From NCBI GenBank assembly GCA_032622095.1, contig CP136063.1, positions 93,907,980 through 93,971,979 of the forward strand: a DNA stretch of 64,000 nucleotides. The letters run 5' to 3'. Shown piece after piece: positions 12,701 through 27,700 of the stretch; within the stretch, counting starts at the first letter, position 1, and the number at the start of each line of letters is the position of its first letter. The translations under genes and the position numbers were made by a program. Source of the DNA: Siphonodentalium dalli (Eukaryota > Mollusca > Scaphopoda > Gadilida > Siphonodentaliidae). Under the pieces are notes generated by a model. It was given only the letters and a program-made list of their open reading frames with translations, was not told the origin of the DNA and searched no databases.

Positions 12701-15700
12701 CAATGAAAATATAGACCATTCCAATGTAAGCTTTTATAACTGAATGGTAGAAACAATGTACACGAAGTATATTTTCTCAGGCCCTTTGGGCTGAATGCGG
12801 AATACAAGCCTTGAAATAGTGTGTCTGTCATTTGCAGAATGAGGTCCCCTGATGGTGAATTTAGTGATGCTACTCTGCACAGCATGCTAACATCACCAAA
12901 TTCATCCTCTGGTGACCTCATTCTGCTTAGGCCTCATCTTCTGGGAAGAATCTATTGTCTCAAATTAACATACTTTTTAGAAACTTTTTTTTCCTTCCGT
13001 TTAGTTTCAAAATCTCCTAATTTGCAGAAGATAACATGTATAATCAAGGTGACTTATGGGTGAACATCACCAACTTCAACTGTGGAACTCAAATCTGATC
13101 CTTGGTCTCCCATAGCAGCTGAGGCCTAAGCTGAATGAGGTTCCCAGAGAGTGAATTTGGTGATGCTAGCCCACTGTGGGATAGCGTCACTAAATTCACC
13201 CTCTGGGGACCTCATTCTGCAAATGTCAGACAAACTATTTCAAGGCTTGGCTGAATGTATGTGCATTAGGCCAGGCAAAGTCAATTTTACATTTCATAGG
13301 CCAAACTAATTTGAAAAGCATGCACGCGCTTATTTCTAATTCTATTATTTATGTCTGTAAAAGGTTAGTTGATAAATTCCATGTGATTTGTTTCATCAAA
13401 AATCAAGTATTTATTTTACTAAGATTGCAGTCAGAAGCAATCGGTGTTTAGCAAATGTTTGAACATAGTTACTAATTCCAGTATTGAATCTGGAAATCTG
13501 AACTAGGAAACAGGTCTGTTCGATCTCACTTCTGCTTGTGTTTGTATGAAAACATACAGCAATTATTTCATATCAATTAAAACTTTCCTCCAGCAGATTG
13601 AATGCGAACATGTTTGCACAAGGTTTTGGGACTGAATATCATGCGAGTGGAACTGAGAAACGGGAAATTATTTATGATTTATAATGTCACATTCATAAAT
13701 TATTTTCTTTTAAAAACATATTATGGACTTGTTCGGGTGCGTGAAACTGATAAGTTAGTATTCAGGCAATGTGCCAACTGGATGAATGTAGCATTCTACT
13801 AAAGTCGTCAGATATCTCAAGCAAATCGACCGTAACACTCCATAGAAAACATCGCCTGAACTACATTCATTGTAAATATTTACCTCTCGATTCGGGACGC
13901 AACTACTGGCGAGAAGCTAACGAAAACGATTATTACCACCAAGGGTCACTGCATTTAAGAATGACGATGTGTGTTGTTAATTTGGATATAATATTTCTAA
14001 AAATAACTACTTTGGGCAAGATTAGTAAACATTTATATTTGATCACCCTACCGGGGTGTTTCACATCACTTTAAGAACAAACAGTCATGGATTTGTCTAG
14101 AATGTTAATTTTGATGTTTGATACCATGTGATAGGCTGAGATTACCTTCCCCATTACGTCTGTTTCTCTGGGCATCGGTTGCAGACCACATGTCCTTCTT
14201 GTAGCACTTGCCAGAGCTTCCTTCTCGTTATTTTTGGCAATCATCAGTTTGTCGACGCTGTCAGGCTAAAGTGAGGAAACTTAAGACTTAAGCTGCCGAT
14301 AATTTTGCTATGTCAAAGAAGATCATGTATCATTGAGAAGATTACAAAGTTCTACGAACTAGCATATGTGCTGAAGAAGTCAATGTGTTAACCCTTTCAT
14401 GACGGGAGCCTCGCTGGTGCAGCATTAAAGATCCTGTGCCAGGGCATTCTCTTATATATTCTCTCGCATATATAAGAGAATTCACTGGCTGTCAAGGTAA
14501 ATAGTTTTAGGCCAATGCAAATCTTATATATATGCGAGGCTCCCTATAGGAGACTTACATATATCAGAGAATGCATTGGCACAGGGTTTTTCGTAAAATT
14601 TCAGAAATCTCCAGTCATGGAAGGGTTAATAGCACTGAATATCAACTTAAATACAATTTCAAGACATTTCGGGGGATAAAATTTGATGGAATTATAATGT
14701 AAAATGAAGTACTTTTGAGTATTACATCTGAAAATTAAACATTTGGCCGTATTACCACTTGATTTTAGAGTAATCCATCTTCATCCACAATTTTGTTCGA
14801 GACCGTCGCATTGACAAATTTTTTCCAGGCCACAATTAAGTACATATCTCGAGAAATAACAAATTTCAAAAATCAATATCTGATCACACTGAGCTTTGAC
14901 GGGTGGGTTCCTCAACTTTAATCAAATATTTTTTACCCCCGAACATGCCGATGCCAAAGAAATAGTCATTTGGGAGGGGATTTAATGGGGAAGCATATAA
15001 GGCCAAAAAAAAAAAGTGTTTTGGTTCTCGGGCAATTTTTTTTTCAAATCAATGAGGGAGGGAGGGTTTAATTTTTATTTTTCATTTTTTTCTGCGCATA
15101 GTAAGCATGGACAAAGATACCTTCCTCTGTCTAGTAATAACCAGAAATGTAGAGGGAACTGTTATGCATATAAACTCATTTAGTCTTATATAAAAATGAC
15201 ATTGTACTACCAGTGTATGACTGGGATTACCTAACATTATAGAATGCCCCTGACATTAACTACTGTTATTGTTGTCTAAAAACTGATACCTCCCCATTCT
15301 AATATGTGATCCTGAATTTAGTCCTGTGCCTTTCAATTGTATAAAGTTACAATTAGTGTAAGTTGTTCACAATGACTAATTGTAAGAAGAGCATGAGGAT
15401 CAGCTAATCATTTTCTTAATTGTAGTCATCTACTTCATGTTGTAAGCCTGCAAGTCACTTTTTAACACATTACATGTTAGAGCTCAATGCACACTAAATT
15501 CAACACATATCTACTATGGACATGTTGATAAAATAAAATAAATATATATATATATATATATATTATTTTTTTTCCGTAAGGTTTTTTTGTCATAACATCA
15601 GGCATTGCAATAAAAAGGCCTAATGCGGCCCTTTTTATTCAATGCGGCGGGGCCTGAGAACCAAATTTTATTTTTTTTGGCCTAATAAATAATATTATTG

Positions 15701-18700
15701 TAGCAGAAATAACAATAGTCAACTTACAGTGCTCACTTGAGCCATTGTTATATTCAGCTTCTTGAGATTTTGTTTCATCCTGTTTTCTTCTTGCTGGGCA
15801 TCATTAACAAGGACTGTAAAAAATATGTATTCATGCATCACAGCATCCCCACAAGTCAAATATAATTAAATTCAAGGTAATTCAAAGTGATTTCTATACA
15901 ATTCTCTTAGTTTTTCCAAGGTCCTCTATTATAAAACTCAAGGAAATTCATTGCAATTTCACATAAATTTTAATTTTTGTTCTATACCCTCAATTAAATA
16001 CGGTAAAATGCGATAAGATATGTTTAAAATGAGACTCACTCTTCAGTTCACTAGCCAGCTGTTCTCGTGTATCAAACAGTGACCTGTACATCTTTACTAC
16101 GCTCTGTAGGTTGTCCTTCTCTTTGGACAAGGCGGACATTTCTGACTGTTTCTTTGCATCTGAAAAATATATCGGTATTCTTTAAAACGAACATGGCTCA
16201 TTCGAACTTAAAAAATTGTGGACGTAATTTGGAATGAGGTTGAGAAATACACAAAATATTGATATCCTGGCTTTCCTGGCTTCATATGCTCGGAATAATA
16301 GTTGCTAATTTCACAGCTATTTTCCAGCTGTTTATAATTTTTTACACAGACATGAGACAAACGCTCTTTATTTCTACCATGTCAGGAATAGACTAACAAG
16401 GAATGCACTTTACTGTTCCATGCAGAAGAAAGTTTGGGAGCTGAACTCTGAACTTTCTTAACTGGAACCAGACTGTGATGTAACAAAAGCAAGCATAATT
16501 TGGACCTTCGTATTGCCAAGTGACTTCAAATACAGTAATGCTCTAAGTAATCGACTTCTTAACAGCAGAATTATGGGTAACTTTTCAGGATTTAGTCGGA
16601 AATATGGCTTGTTGCCATTCATTGGAAAGCTCTCCCCGAGAAGTTACCCATAATTCTGCTGTGGTTAAGAAGTCCATTACTTAGAGCATTTCTGTGGCTG
16701 TCAGAACACATTTAGTGTAAACTCTAAAAGTAGAGTCGCATCCTTCAATAATAGACACCTAAATTACATTCACTTCAGGTTCTTAAATAATTACTTTGAC
16801 TGTACAATAGAATAGAGTAATGCCCTAAATAATCGACTCCTTAACCACAGAAGGTTTATGGGTAACTCGCCCTTCACTGAGAGCTTTCCGATGAATGGCA
16901 ACAACCCATATTTCCGACTAAATCCTGAAAAGTTACACATAAGTCTGCTGTGGTTAAGGAGTCGATTATTTAGGGCATTACTGTAACATGTGATTAATTA
17001 GAGCATATCTGCTTTTATATATCTAGCTCTATCGTTTTTTACTTAAATATTTTGGGAGTTTGGTAGAATACACGGGAGGTGTTAACTCTTCCATGACTGG
17101 AACTTCCTGAAAGTTTGCGAAAACCCTGTGCCAATGCATGCTCTTATATATGCCAGTCTCCCATAGGAAGCCTCGTATATATAAGAGATAATACATTGGC
17201 CTAGCAATATTTACCTTTACCTTGTAAGCAAGTGCATTATGTTATATTTGCTCCCTATGGGAGGCTCACATATAGAGTAATGCCCTAAATAATCGACGGC
17301 TTTCCGATGAATGGCAACAAGTCATATTTCTGACTAAATCCTGAAAAATTACCCATAATTCTGCTGTGGTTAAGGAGTCGATTATTTAGGGCATTACTGT
17401 ATATGGCTGAGTATATTAATCCTTTCCATACTAAATGGATTTTCCTACTCAGTCAGCAAAGTCTACATTGGATTGGCCTATTATCCATCTGGAGGGTAAT
17501 CAGTAAAAATAAGCAGACGACAGATAATAAAAGTGCAGAAGTATTTCTATAAATTGCTGGGAAATGTTCATATAATAAGTTCAACAAACAACCTATGAAT
17601 ATTTCCTAAGGGAACCACGCGTCAATGAGTATTTTGTATAGAAAGGGTTAAGCTTTCCTTTTGAGTTAATATGTTGTGTACTAGTTCTGTTGTGGGTATC
17701 AAATAGCCTTCCTCAGTGTTATGGTATGTTGCCCTTTATGTATCTGCTGTACTGATACTTTGTAAATAACACCAATTCCCAAGCCTTGAATAGTGTGTCT
17801 GTCATGTGCAGAATGAGGTCCCCAGAGGGTAAATTTAGTGATGCTACCCTGCATAGCGGGCTAGCATCACCAAATTCACCATCTGGGGACCTCATTCTGC
17901 TCACACCTCAGCAGAATGAGGTTCCCAGAGGGTGAATTTGGTGAAGCTAGCCCGCTCTGCAGGGTAGCATCACTAAATTCACCCTCTGGTGACCTCATTC
18001 TGCAAATGACAGACACACTATTTCAAGGCTTGCCAATTCCATAGAATTATATTTAAATACCCAACACCAGGAGATTTAATTAATTTAAAGATGAGAAAAT
18101 AATTGTAATCAATATCAGAGAAAACAAGATCAATATCTCGATAAAGTTCAACATGAAGACAGCCTCGGATCTAATCGATTATTTATTAATATTGATTTGT
18201 GTACAACACAGCGATACACAGAAATCATGCAATGTCATCAATATATAATGAGAAGCAGTAATTAAACAACTCTCTCTGTATCTGTGAGGCTTGAGAAGAC
18301 ATCTCAAATCATGTTAATTTATATAACCGCCAGGTAACTCCAAGTGGGCACATAGCCTGCAGGTATATTCAGGAGGGTGGATGCAGAACTGCTGGAAATT
18401 TAATAGTTTTAATCAATTCTGATCAAATCTGGATGAAATTAGAATACTATAAGGTAAATTTCATTCATAGATCTGAATTTTTCACTATTATTTTAGTTTA
18501 ATTAATATTTTTATTAATTGTATTACTGTACTTTGACGATATTGAGAAATAACGCCATAAATAAAGAATGAGGAACAATAAATGAACAACTCTTCTTGTA
18601 TCTGTGAAGCTTGAGAAAACATCTTAAACAATGATCTGTTATACACACTCCAGGTAAATCCAGGTGGGCACACTGTTAGCAAGCTTAAGGGTATGGCAGG

Positions 18701-21700
18701 TGGATTGAGTCAAATCTTTTAAATGAATTTTACTAAATTCTGATAAAAATCTGGAGAGACTTAACATACTATCAGGTAAGTTTCAGTATTTGATCTGAAT
18801 TTTATACCCTTATTTAATTTACTTTTTATCAATAGCATTCTGTTAATTCAACAATTTTGAGAGTGGTGAGGCTGGGCGAGGGGTATAATAATAACAAATT
18901 TACTGTATTTTAATCAATCCAGTGATCAAGTCTGGTTAAAAAATGAATACTATTGTTATCATGTGGAAAGCAAAAATCTTGATGGACAGACTCTGATTAC
19001 AGAATACATGTACATGTACTACCATTTTTCAATGGGCGTATAAAAACTTATTGAAATCTATTACAGGTTTGTTCTTGAAGGCCGAGATCAGTCATAATGC
19101 TGCACATGAAGCAATTAGCTTATCCACCGTCAAGTCTGAAGATCATGGCGGAGGAACCTAGCATCAGTAACCACATGATACGGTTACAAGTTATTATAAA
19201 CAAGAATGGTTTACTCGAACTTGATCTGTCCGACAGAGGGCTGCATAACATACCGGAGCAGGTGAGTTATGTTCCTTAATATAATACAAGGTACAGTAAA
19301 GCCCTAATTAATCGACTCCTTAACAACAGCAGAATTATGAGTAACTTTTCAGGATTTAGTCGGAAATATGGCTTGTTGCCATTCATCGGAAAGCTCTCAG
19401 TGAAGGGCAATTTACCCATAAATCTTCTGTGGTTAAGGAGTCGATTATTTAGGGCATTACTCTATTCTATTGTACAGTCAAAGTAATTATTTAAGTGAGA
19501 GCTTTCCGATGAATGGCAACAATCCATATTTCCAACTAAATCCTGAAAAGTTACCCATAATTCTGCTCTGGTTAAGGAGTCAATTATTTAGGGCATTACT
19601 GTATCATCATATCATTATTAAAGTTAGGCCAAAATAAAAAAGATTTGTGTTTCTGGTGACCAACGCCTATAATAACATAATACGTCCCATTTTTAAATGG
19701 GCGTATAAAAAATCCATAGTATTCAAAGGCTGGGATTACATTGAATACATGTGCATCGCATCAACGCATGTGGAATAAAGAATAAATCTTCTTTTTTATT
19801 GTAGGTCTTCTATTTAACAAGGATTGAAGTTCTAAAATTGGCCAGGAATGTTCTTAAGGGTCTGCCAGCAAACATTTCCAGTTTGAGAAGGCTGAAGGTA
19901 CTCGTGGTCAAAGAAAACAACTTGACGAGTCTTCCCGAGACGCTGGCTAACTGCACACACTTGTCAGAGCTGGATGTGACAAGAAACCGGCTGTCGTCAT
20001 TACCACGATCTATAGAATCTTTCAGAGAATTAAAAGTAAGAAGCATGTAGCCAACTGAGTAAACCTGTCTATACAGTCTATAATAAATGGATTCTCCCGT
20101 TGAGTTATAAAATTATATATTGAAATGGTCTATTATTCATTTGGAGGAGTATTCAATGAAAATGTTCAGCTGAACGACAAACAAAAAGATGACACAACTG
20201 CAAAAGGATTCTTATACATTGGTGGGAAATATTGTTACGGTCATTTGTTGAACTTAATTATCTGAATATTTCCTAAGGGAACTACTCATCAATGAGTATT
20301 TAGTATAAAAAGGGTTAAAACCCTTTTGTCTTTAGAACAGACCAGACCTCCATTAATCCTTTCTCCCATTCAGTTATAAAAATATAATTTGGAATGGTCT
20401 ATTATTCATTTGGAATTGTGAAGGGTGTTTTGATAATAAAAATGCAGAAGACATAGGATTTCGATTCACTCATTTTGAGGGAATGTTCACATTCCCCAAG
20501 GACACTACGTACTCATCAAAGAGAATACAGTAACCAAAGGGTTAGTTAAACTAACAAGATTTAAAGTAAAAATAGGAACAATCTCACAGCATTTCAATTT
20601 GTTAAAGAAACATTGTGCACATATTTTAGTAAATTTAACTGGTAAAGTGAGTAACCAGTCATTTGGCCCACTTAATTAATGTAGCATTCAATAATATTAC
20701 TGATAATTCCAACCACACCAATCACTCAATTTCAGAAATAACGTCTGAACTATGCATAAAATATTTTGTAAACATTTAATCATTAATTCAGAATGAATTT
20801 ATCGACTATAAACAAACAGAAATGACTGCAACAAGACTAACTGCATATAATTCATATAAATAAATATGCCGTGTGCTACTGATGTCAATTAAAATACAAA
20901 TTTTACGAAAATAACTATTTTAAATAGTCAGATTTTTCTCACTTAATATTATAAAGGTCAGGGAAACTCAAGAAACTTCTGGAAATATTCTGGGAAAATT
21001 TCATAGCACCACTCTGATTATAGCATCATGGAATGGACATTACTATGCCAGGACCAAAAAAAGGATTTCTCAATGTTTAGTGAACCATTCTAGTTTCAGG
21101 CTAAATTCGCGTGCATTATACGTCAGTTGTAAAACCCATAATTCGGTGCATCTACGACTTACAACTCACAATAGTATCATTTGTAAATTCCTTATTTGAT
21201 ATGTATTGCCATATTTAGCTTTGTGACATAATTACCATAAGTTAGGAGAAAATACTAACTGGATTGAAAAATATTCATCTCTTTGCAAGAACCATTATAT
21301 TATGTACATGTTTTCTGTCTGATCATTTCCCAATCATGAAGTAACGTGGATTAAATGGATTTTGAACAGACAGTGAGTAAAATGTGTTGATTAAAATAAA
21401 ATTTGGTGCGAATTGAATGCGATTGTTGATTGCGCCAATAATGTTATCTTGGCCTTCCACAGCGCAATGGAACATTTATCATTGGACGATCCAGTTGTTC
21501 TGAGTGTTTGTCTATAAACAAATGGTTTTGTTATGTTTTTATGTTTGTTTACATAACAAAGCGTACAAATGTGACAATAACATACAATCTATGCAATATT
21601 TATGAATTGCATAAGAACAACATCTGTCTAATATACAATATTCTTTCTGTTGATGGCAATTTTAGCAGATGTACCCATGACAAAGGCCGCTCGTATCTTT

Positions 21701-24700
21701 AATATAAATATTTTCAAGGATATAGAGTGACACAGGTAAATAATACCATTTATCTTGCATTAAAAATAATTTAGTTTTTGAACTTATAAGCCTCCTTCAT
21801 AAGACCTGTGTGTTTCTAACAACCTTTGAGTTGGCACAGAGTTAATAGTGATGTAATTTATAAAACATTTATGCTGTTGTAGTAAATGGAGTCCAGAACC
21901 CTGAAAATGTTTAATTTTTCTTGCAGGTGCTGAAGTTGGGCGACAATGAATTTGAATGCATTCCACACGAGATAGGACTTCTACATAATTTGACAAATTT
22001 AGATCTCCATGGCAACAAGTTATGGTACCTCCCATTTACTTTACATAAGCTCAGAAAACTAAAGCATCTCGACCTGTCGGGGAACATTTTCGAACACGTT
22101 CCGATGCCAGTCTGCAAACTCGGATCTCTCAAAATACTGAATTTTAGAAACAACAACCTTGTGAGCTTAGCTCCAAATTTTGACGAACTGAGAAACCTTG
22201 AAGAGCTGAGCCTCTCATTCAACAAACTGACATCGTTCCCAAGCACCATATGTAAGCTACAATCGCTACAATACCTGAATATATCTCATAACAACATGCC
22301 ATCCCTACCAGACCAGATCTCAAATCTAACTCATTTGAGGACTCTTCATGTACAAGCTAACTCGATCGGGTATATACCAGATTATATACCCAAACTACAA
22401 TACCTCGATATCTCACAGAATAAGCTTCATAACTTCTCCATCGTCAACATGAAGAGACTGATATCGTTGAATGCTTGTAATAATAGATTAGAGAATATCC
22501 CTATGGGGACATACACCCTCACGCAGTTAGAATACCTCCACCTTAGCAATAACCAGATCAGCTACATATCGGAGGATATCCGACATCTCAAGAAACTAAA
22601 TTCTCTTGATATGGTCAACAATAAAATATCAACGATCCCAGACGCACTTAACAATTTGCCGAATTTAGATTATTTTAATATTGTTGGAAATGAGGTGAGA
22701 AGAAATCGAAACATTACAAAACAAAAGAAGCAAACGTTAAATGAAAGGAATAAGGAGTTACTGGACAATACTAAGAAGGAATCAGGAGTTATGTATAGAC
22801 CTGGTACAGTCCTCGCGGACGAAGATGATACTGCTACTGATAATGACTACATGAGAAAGCGGCCAATGAATAAGTTTGCTAAGCCAAGTCAGAAAACTCA
22901 TTATATGTCGCAAGAATCGCTGGGTCAGAAAACGACGCGACAGACCAGACATATGTATTGGACTGATGATGAATGTCCGAGGAGGGAGGAGCTTCATCCA
23001 TGGGGCATAGACAGAATTGGGTCGGTGTCTGTCAACAATCACTGGGATTATGATGAAGGGCGGATGATGATAAATGATTCCGATGACGAGAGTGCTGTGA
23101 CCATACCGACTAACACAACGGATTATAACCTGCTCGGAATGTGCAGCCAGCTCGAGATGATAATGGGAAACCAAGTCCTAGAGCAGACAGATACACACCC
23201 TCTATGGTAAGATACTGTTATAACCAGGGTTATACAACCAGAGGTGTGACTGTCCCAATGGGACTAAGGATACCCCCCGTGTTTTTAAAACACTAAGATG
23301 TTTCAATATCAGTAAACATTAAGTTAAAATAATAAAATGACAGATTCCATTGCAGGTGCACAACCCTAACCCCTAACCCTAATCCTAAACCTATTGACTG
23401 ACAAAATCATGCATGTTGCGAAAATGTTCTAAGACGAAAAAGGGAAATAACTCCACAAAAAAAGTGGGACAGACATCATAATTGAAGGTGCATAGGTTCC
23501 CATGGTGGTTGATGTCTGTGCCAAGTTTCACAGAAAATGATAAAAAATGATGTGCCAAGTTTCAAAAACATTGTCCTAAAAATGTAGGAATAAAAGCTCG
23601 GACAAAATTACATGTTACGAAAATTTTCTAAGTTGAAAAAGGGGATTAACTCCACCAAAAAAAGTCCTACAGACGTCATAATCGCATGTGCACAGGTTCC
23701 CATGGTGGTTGATGTCTGTGCCAAGTTTCACAGAAAAAAAATGACTGAGAAAAACTCTGGACAAATTTGTGTCCATGGACGATGGATGGACGGACGGTAC
23801 GACCGACGATGGAGATGGACAGACAGTCTGATTCAAGTATACCCCCCACAACTTTACAGGGGGGTATAAATTACTTTCATTTGGCAAACAAGTTTTCATT
23901 TTTCACAAGAAAGGGAAACTAAATATTTTTAAATTAGCAGCTTAACCCTTTCATGACTGGATCTTCCTGAAATTCTGCGAAAACCCAGTGCCAACGCATT
24001 CTCTTATATATGCGAGTCTACCATAGGGAGCCTCGCATATATATGAGTATACATTGGCCTAACAATATTTACCTCGATCTTGTAAGCCAGTGCATTCCCT
24101 TATATATGTATACGAATAAGTTGTGGTATTTTATTCTTATCTTATTTTATGGATTGCAGGCAGAGAATGCAGGTGACGGACAGATTCACTATCACACCAT
24201 CAGGTGGGGAGTATGTATCATCTATTGACCCAAACGTTCGCCTCTCAGTACCAGTTAATGCGGTGGCCGAGACAGCAAAAGTGTCCTTTAGGGTGAGTTA
24301 TCATAAAACTAAAGTAAATTATCAGATTCAAGACAGGCAGTGAGATACAAGCTTAAGAGTCAAGTACAAATAATCAAATCTGCTCAAATACAAAATTTCC
24401 GCCCAAAGGCCTTCCTCAACGTTACAATCAAGCCTGAGTTTAGTGTGCCTGTCATTTGCAGAATGAGGTCCCCAGAGGGTCACCCTCTGGGGAACTCATT
24501 CTGCAAATGACAGACACACTAAATTCACACTCCGGGAACCTCATTCTGCTCAGGCCTCATCTTCTCTGGAAAGTTTCTTTATTATCAAATTTCTATAGAA
24601 ACTTCTTCACATAGATTCTATTTCTTTTTTAGTTTAGTTTCTCTATATCTCCAAATTGGCAGACTCCACATTGCATAATCTAGGTTCCCAATGAGTGAAC

Positions 24701-27700
24701 ATCACAATATTCACCAATTGGGAACTCAATGTGGAGCTCCATGGTCCAGTGGTTAGCCATGGTTCTTGCACCTACTTTAATATCAAATTCAAGGGTTTTC
24801 AAGTAGTGTAGGGGTCGAAATTCAATGGTTTTCAAGGATGTATATACTCGAAAATCAAGGGTTTTCAAGGACACTGTGTTACCATTGATCATATTACCCC
24901 AAAAAGTATAGTACTTAGTATATATGTAACAGTAGTCAATAGCAAGAATTTGTGAATACAAGATGCAATCAGAATTTTATGAGTAGAGAAAAACAGCAAT
25001 ACTACATACTGTATTATATTAGCAGCATTAATTTAACAATATTTTGTTTGTTTCCTAGGCTTAGGAATATGTAACTATCTCTTTCAATTTATTTATTACA
25101 ACAATTATCAAATATGCTCACTTTAGTAAAAGTAAGTAGAGTGGAGGCAAAGTTTCCAGTCAGGGTGCCCCATAATATGAAGATAATTGGATAATAGATT
25201 GCTGGGCTTTTCTCTACCCATTTATTTCTGACTACACACCAGGTATAAACTACTGATTGGAACCTAGATTGTCCGCATTTTGACATTTTATTGAATTGAA
25301 TTTATTGCCTATTTGTTTCGTTTTTTTACATTCTGAACAGACGATGCAGTCAGCCAATCAAAATCATCAGTATCGAGCATGAAACAGGCCGCTGGACTCC
25401 CCGCCAATCACACGCGCCATTATGAATCGCATTAGGTCGAACAGCAATTCCGGTTGCTATTTATAATTACGGATTTTCCATGCAATAGGGGATTCCCTGA
25501 CAGATCAAATTTAATTTCCTGGAATCCGATAATCACCAAATAAAGTTACTTCTCCAGGGCAGGGGCAGAGAAATTCAAGTATATATTTAGAGGCAGGGGC
25601 GCTATTCAAGTACATGCTGGTGGGTGGCGTGGAATTCAAGGCTCTGGAAAAATAATTTTCAAATTCAAGTATATTCAAGTACCCGCGGGAACCCTGTTAG
25701 CGTGTCGGACATGTATTCGATGTAAACACATCGATGTGGGTTCGCAGCGCAACGCCGGTCATTGACTTGGCCGCTTTGAGCGACGTGCAATTGTCAGATT
25801 TACTCGCCGTTTAAAAACCTGTGCCAAGTTGTGACCCTTGAGCAAGGTCGTTCGTACTGTGTGGGTTTCGCATCACTCATGCGTTAAACGAGTACCAGTC
25901 AGCTTGTCATACTGATGAGTATCAGAGCATGTTCTGATCAAACTAAAGCAGCGCCTGAAATGGCTGCAGCCGGTTCATTGGTTGGCTTGTACAAATGACT
26001 GGGGTAGTATTGTACCAAGCGTGTTAGAGCAAGTAATCGGTTAATCGCTATATAAAACTGGTCATTATTATAATCTGAGTCTATGTCTCCCACAGCAGAT
26101 GAGCCCATGATGCAGAATGAGGTCCCCAGAGGGTGAATTTGGTGATGCTAGCCCACAAAATTCATGTATTTTTACCATAACAACAGATTTCACCATAAAT
26201 AACTGAACACAAATTGAATTGTCAAAAGTATTAACAAATACTGATATCATACTGTTGACTCAGATTGAAACTGAAACCATTCCTCTTCTTTGTTTGACAA
26301 ATACACAATACAGATGTAAGCGACAATATGTTATTCCAGAATTGAGGCATCTACATGATGCGGAAAAATTTCTGTGTGTTTCCCAGAAATATGTGGTCTG
26401 ATGTTGACATAATATAATATGGGTTTATCTTGTGTCGCTATCTACCAATCAAATTGAAGATAGCACACTAGTCAATAGATAAAAGCAAAACTTGTTCTTT
26501 CTTTTGGAACAACAAGAGATTTCTGGTGTATCCCCACAGTTTGGGGCAATCAGTTGATAACATAATCATTCTCTTACAGGCTCGCACATAGTAACCTTGT
26601 GTTAAAATGCAGGATCGTTTTCATTGACACAATATAAGGTCTGTGTAGCTATACCAGAAATCGAAAATGTCAAAATAAAAAAATAATGAGTCTATTTCCG
26701 CCATTGACCCAACAGCAACATCGACCCGGCAACACAAACCATTAATCTCAATACCCGAGGCTATCAAATGATCATTCTATCAAACAATCACACCATATAT
26801 CAGACAATGGCCAGCCGTGGCTACACCTACAATGACACACTACACAAGCCATACTTCGCATGTGCATTGCTTGAGAATATGCCATGGGTACACGAGTGAG
26901 TATAATACACATGTGCATTGCTTGAGAATATGCCATGGGTACATGAGTGAGTATAATATGCATGTGCATTGCTTGAGAATATGCCATGGTTACATGAGTG
27001 AGCATAATACGCATGTGCATTGCTTGAGAATATGCCATGGGTACATGAGTGAGTATAATACGCATGTGCACATGAGTGAGTATAATACGCATGTGCATTG
27101 CTTGAGAATATGCCATGGTTACATGAGTGACTATAATACGCATGTGCATTGCTTGAGAATATGCCATGGGTACATGAGTGAGTATAATACGCATGTGCAT
27201 TGCTTGAGAATATGCCATGGGTACATGAGTGAGTATAATACGCATGTGCATTGCTTGAGAATATGCCATGGGTACATGAGTGAGTATAATACACATGTGC
27301 ATTGCTTGAGAATATGCCATGGATACATGAGTGAGTATAATACGCATGTGCATTGCTTGAGAATATGCCATGGGTACACGAGTGAGTATAATACACATGT
27401 GCATTGCTTGAGAATATGCCATGGTTACATGAGTGAGTATAATACGCATGTGCATTGCTTGAGAATATGCCATGGTTACATGAGTGACTATAATACGCAT
27501 GTGCATTGCTTGAGAATATGCCATGGTTACATGAGTGAGTATAATACACATGTGCATTGCTTGAGAATATGCCATGGATACACGAGTGAGTATAATATGC
27601 ATGTGCATTGCTTGAGAATATGCCATGGATACACGAGTGAGTATAATACGCATGTGCATTGCTTGAGAATATGCCATGGTTACATGAGCGACTATAATAC

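Noticed and set aside
13602-14074. Plus frames of 66 and 101 codons
   Set aside because: They lie in a dispersed repeat whose other copy (39604-39975) does not keep them open.
15541-15563. (TA)n run as a regulatory site
   Set aside because: It is a simple microsatellite inside a transposon remnant, with no promoter context.
22782-23174. 130-codon minus frame opposite LRR-ZU5 exon 3
   Set aside because: It is the antisense shadow of a strongly supported coding exon.
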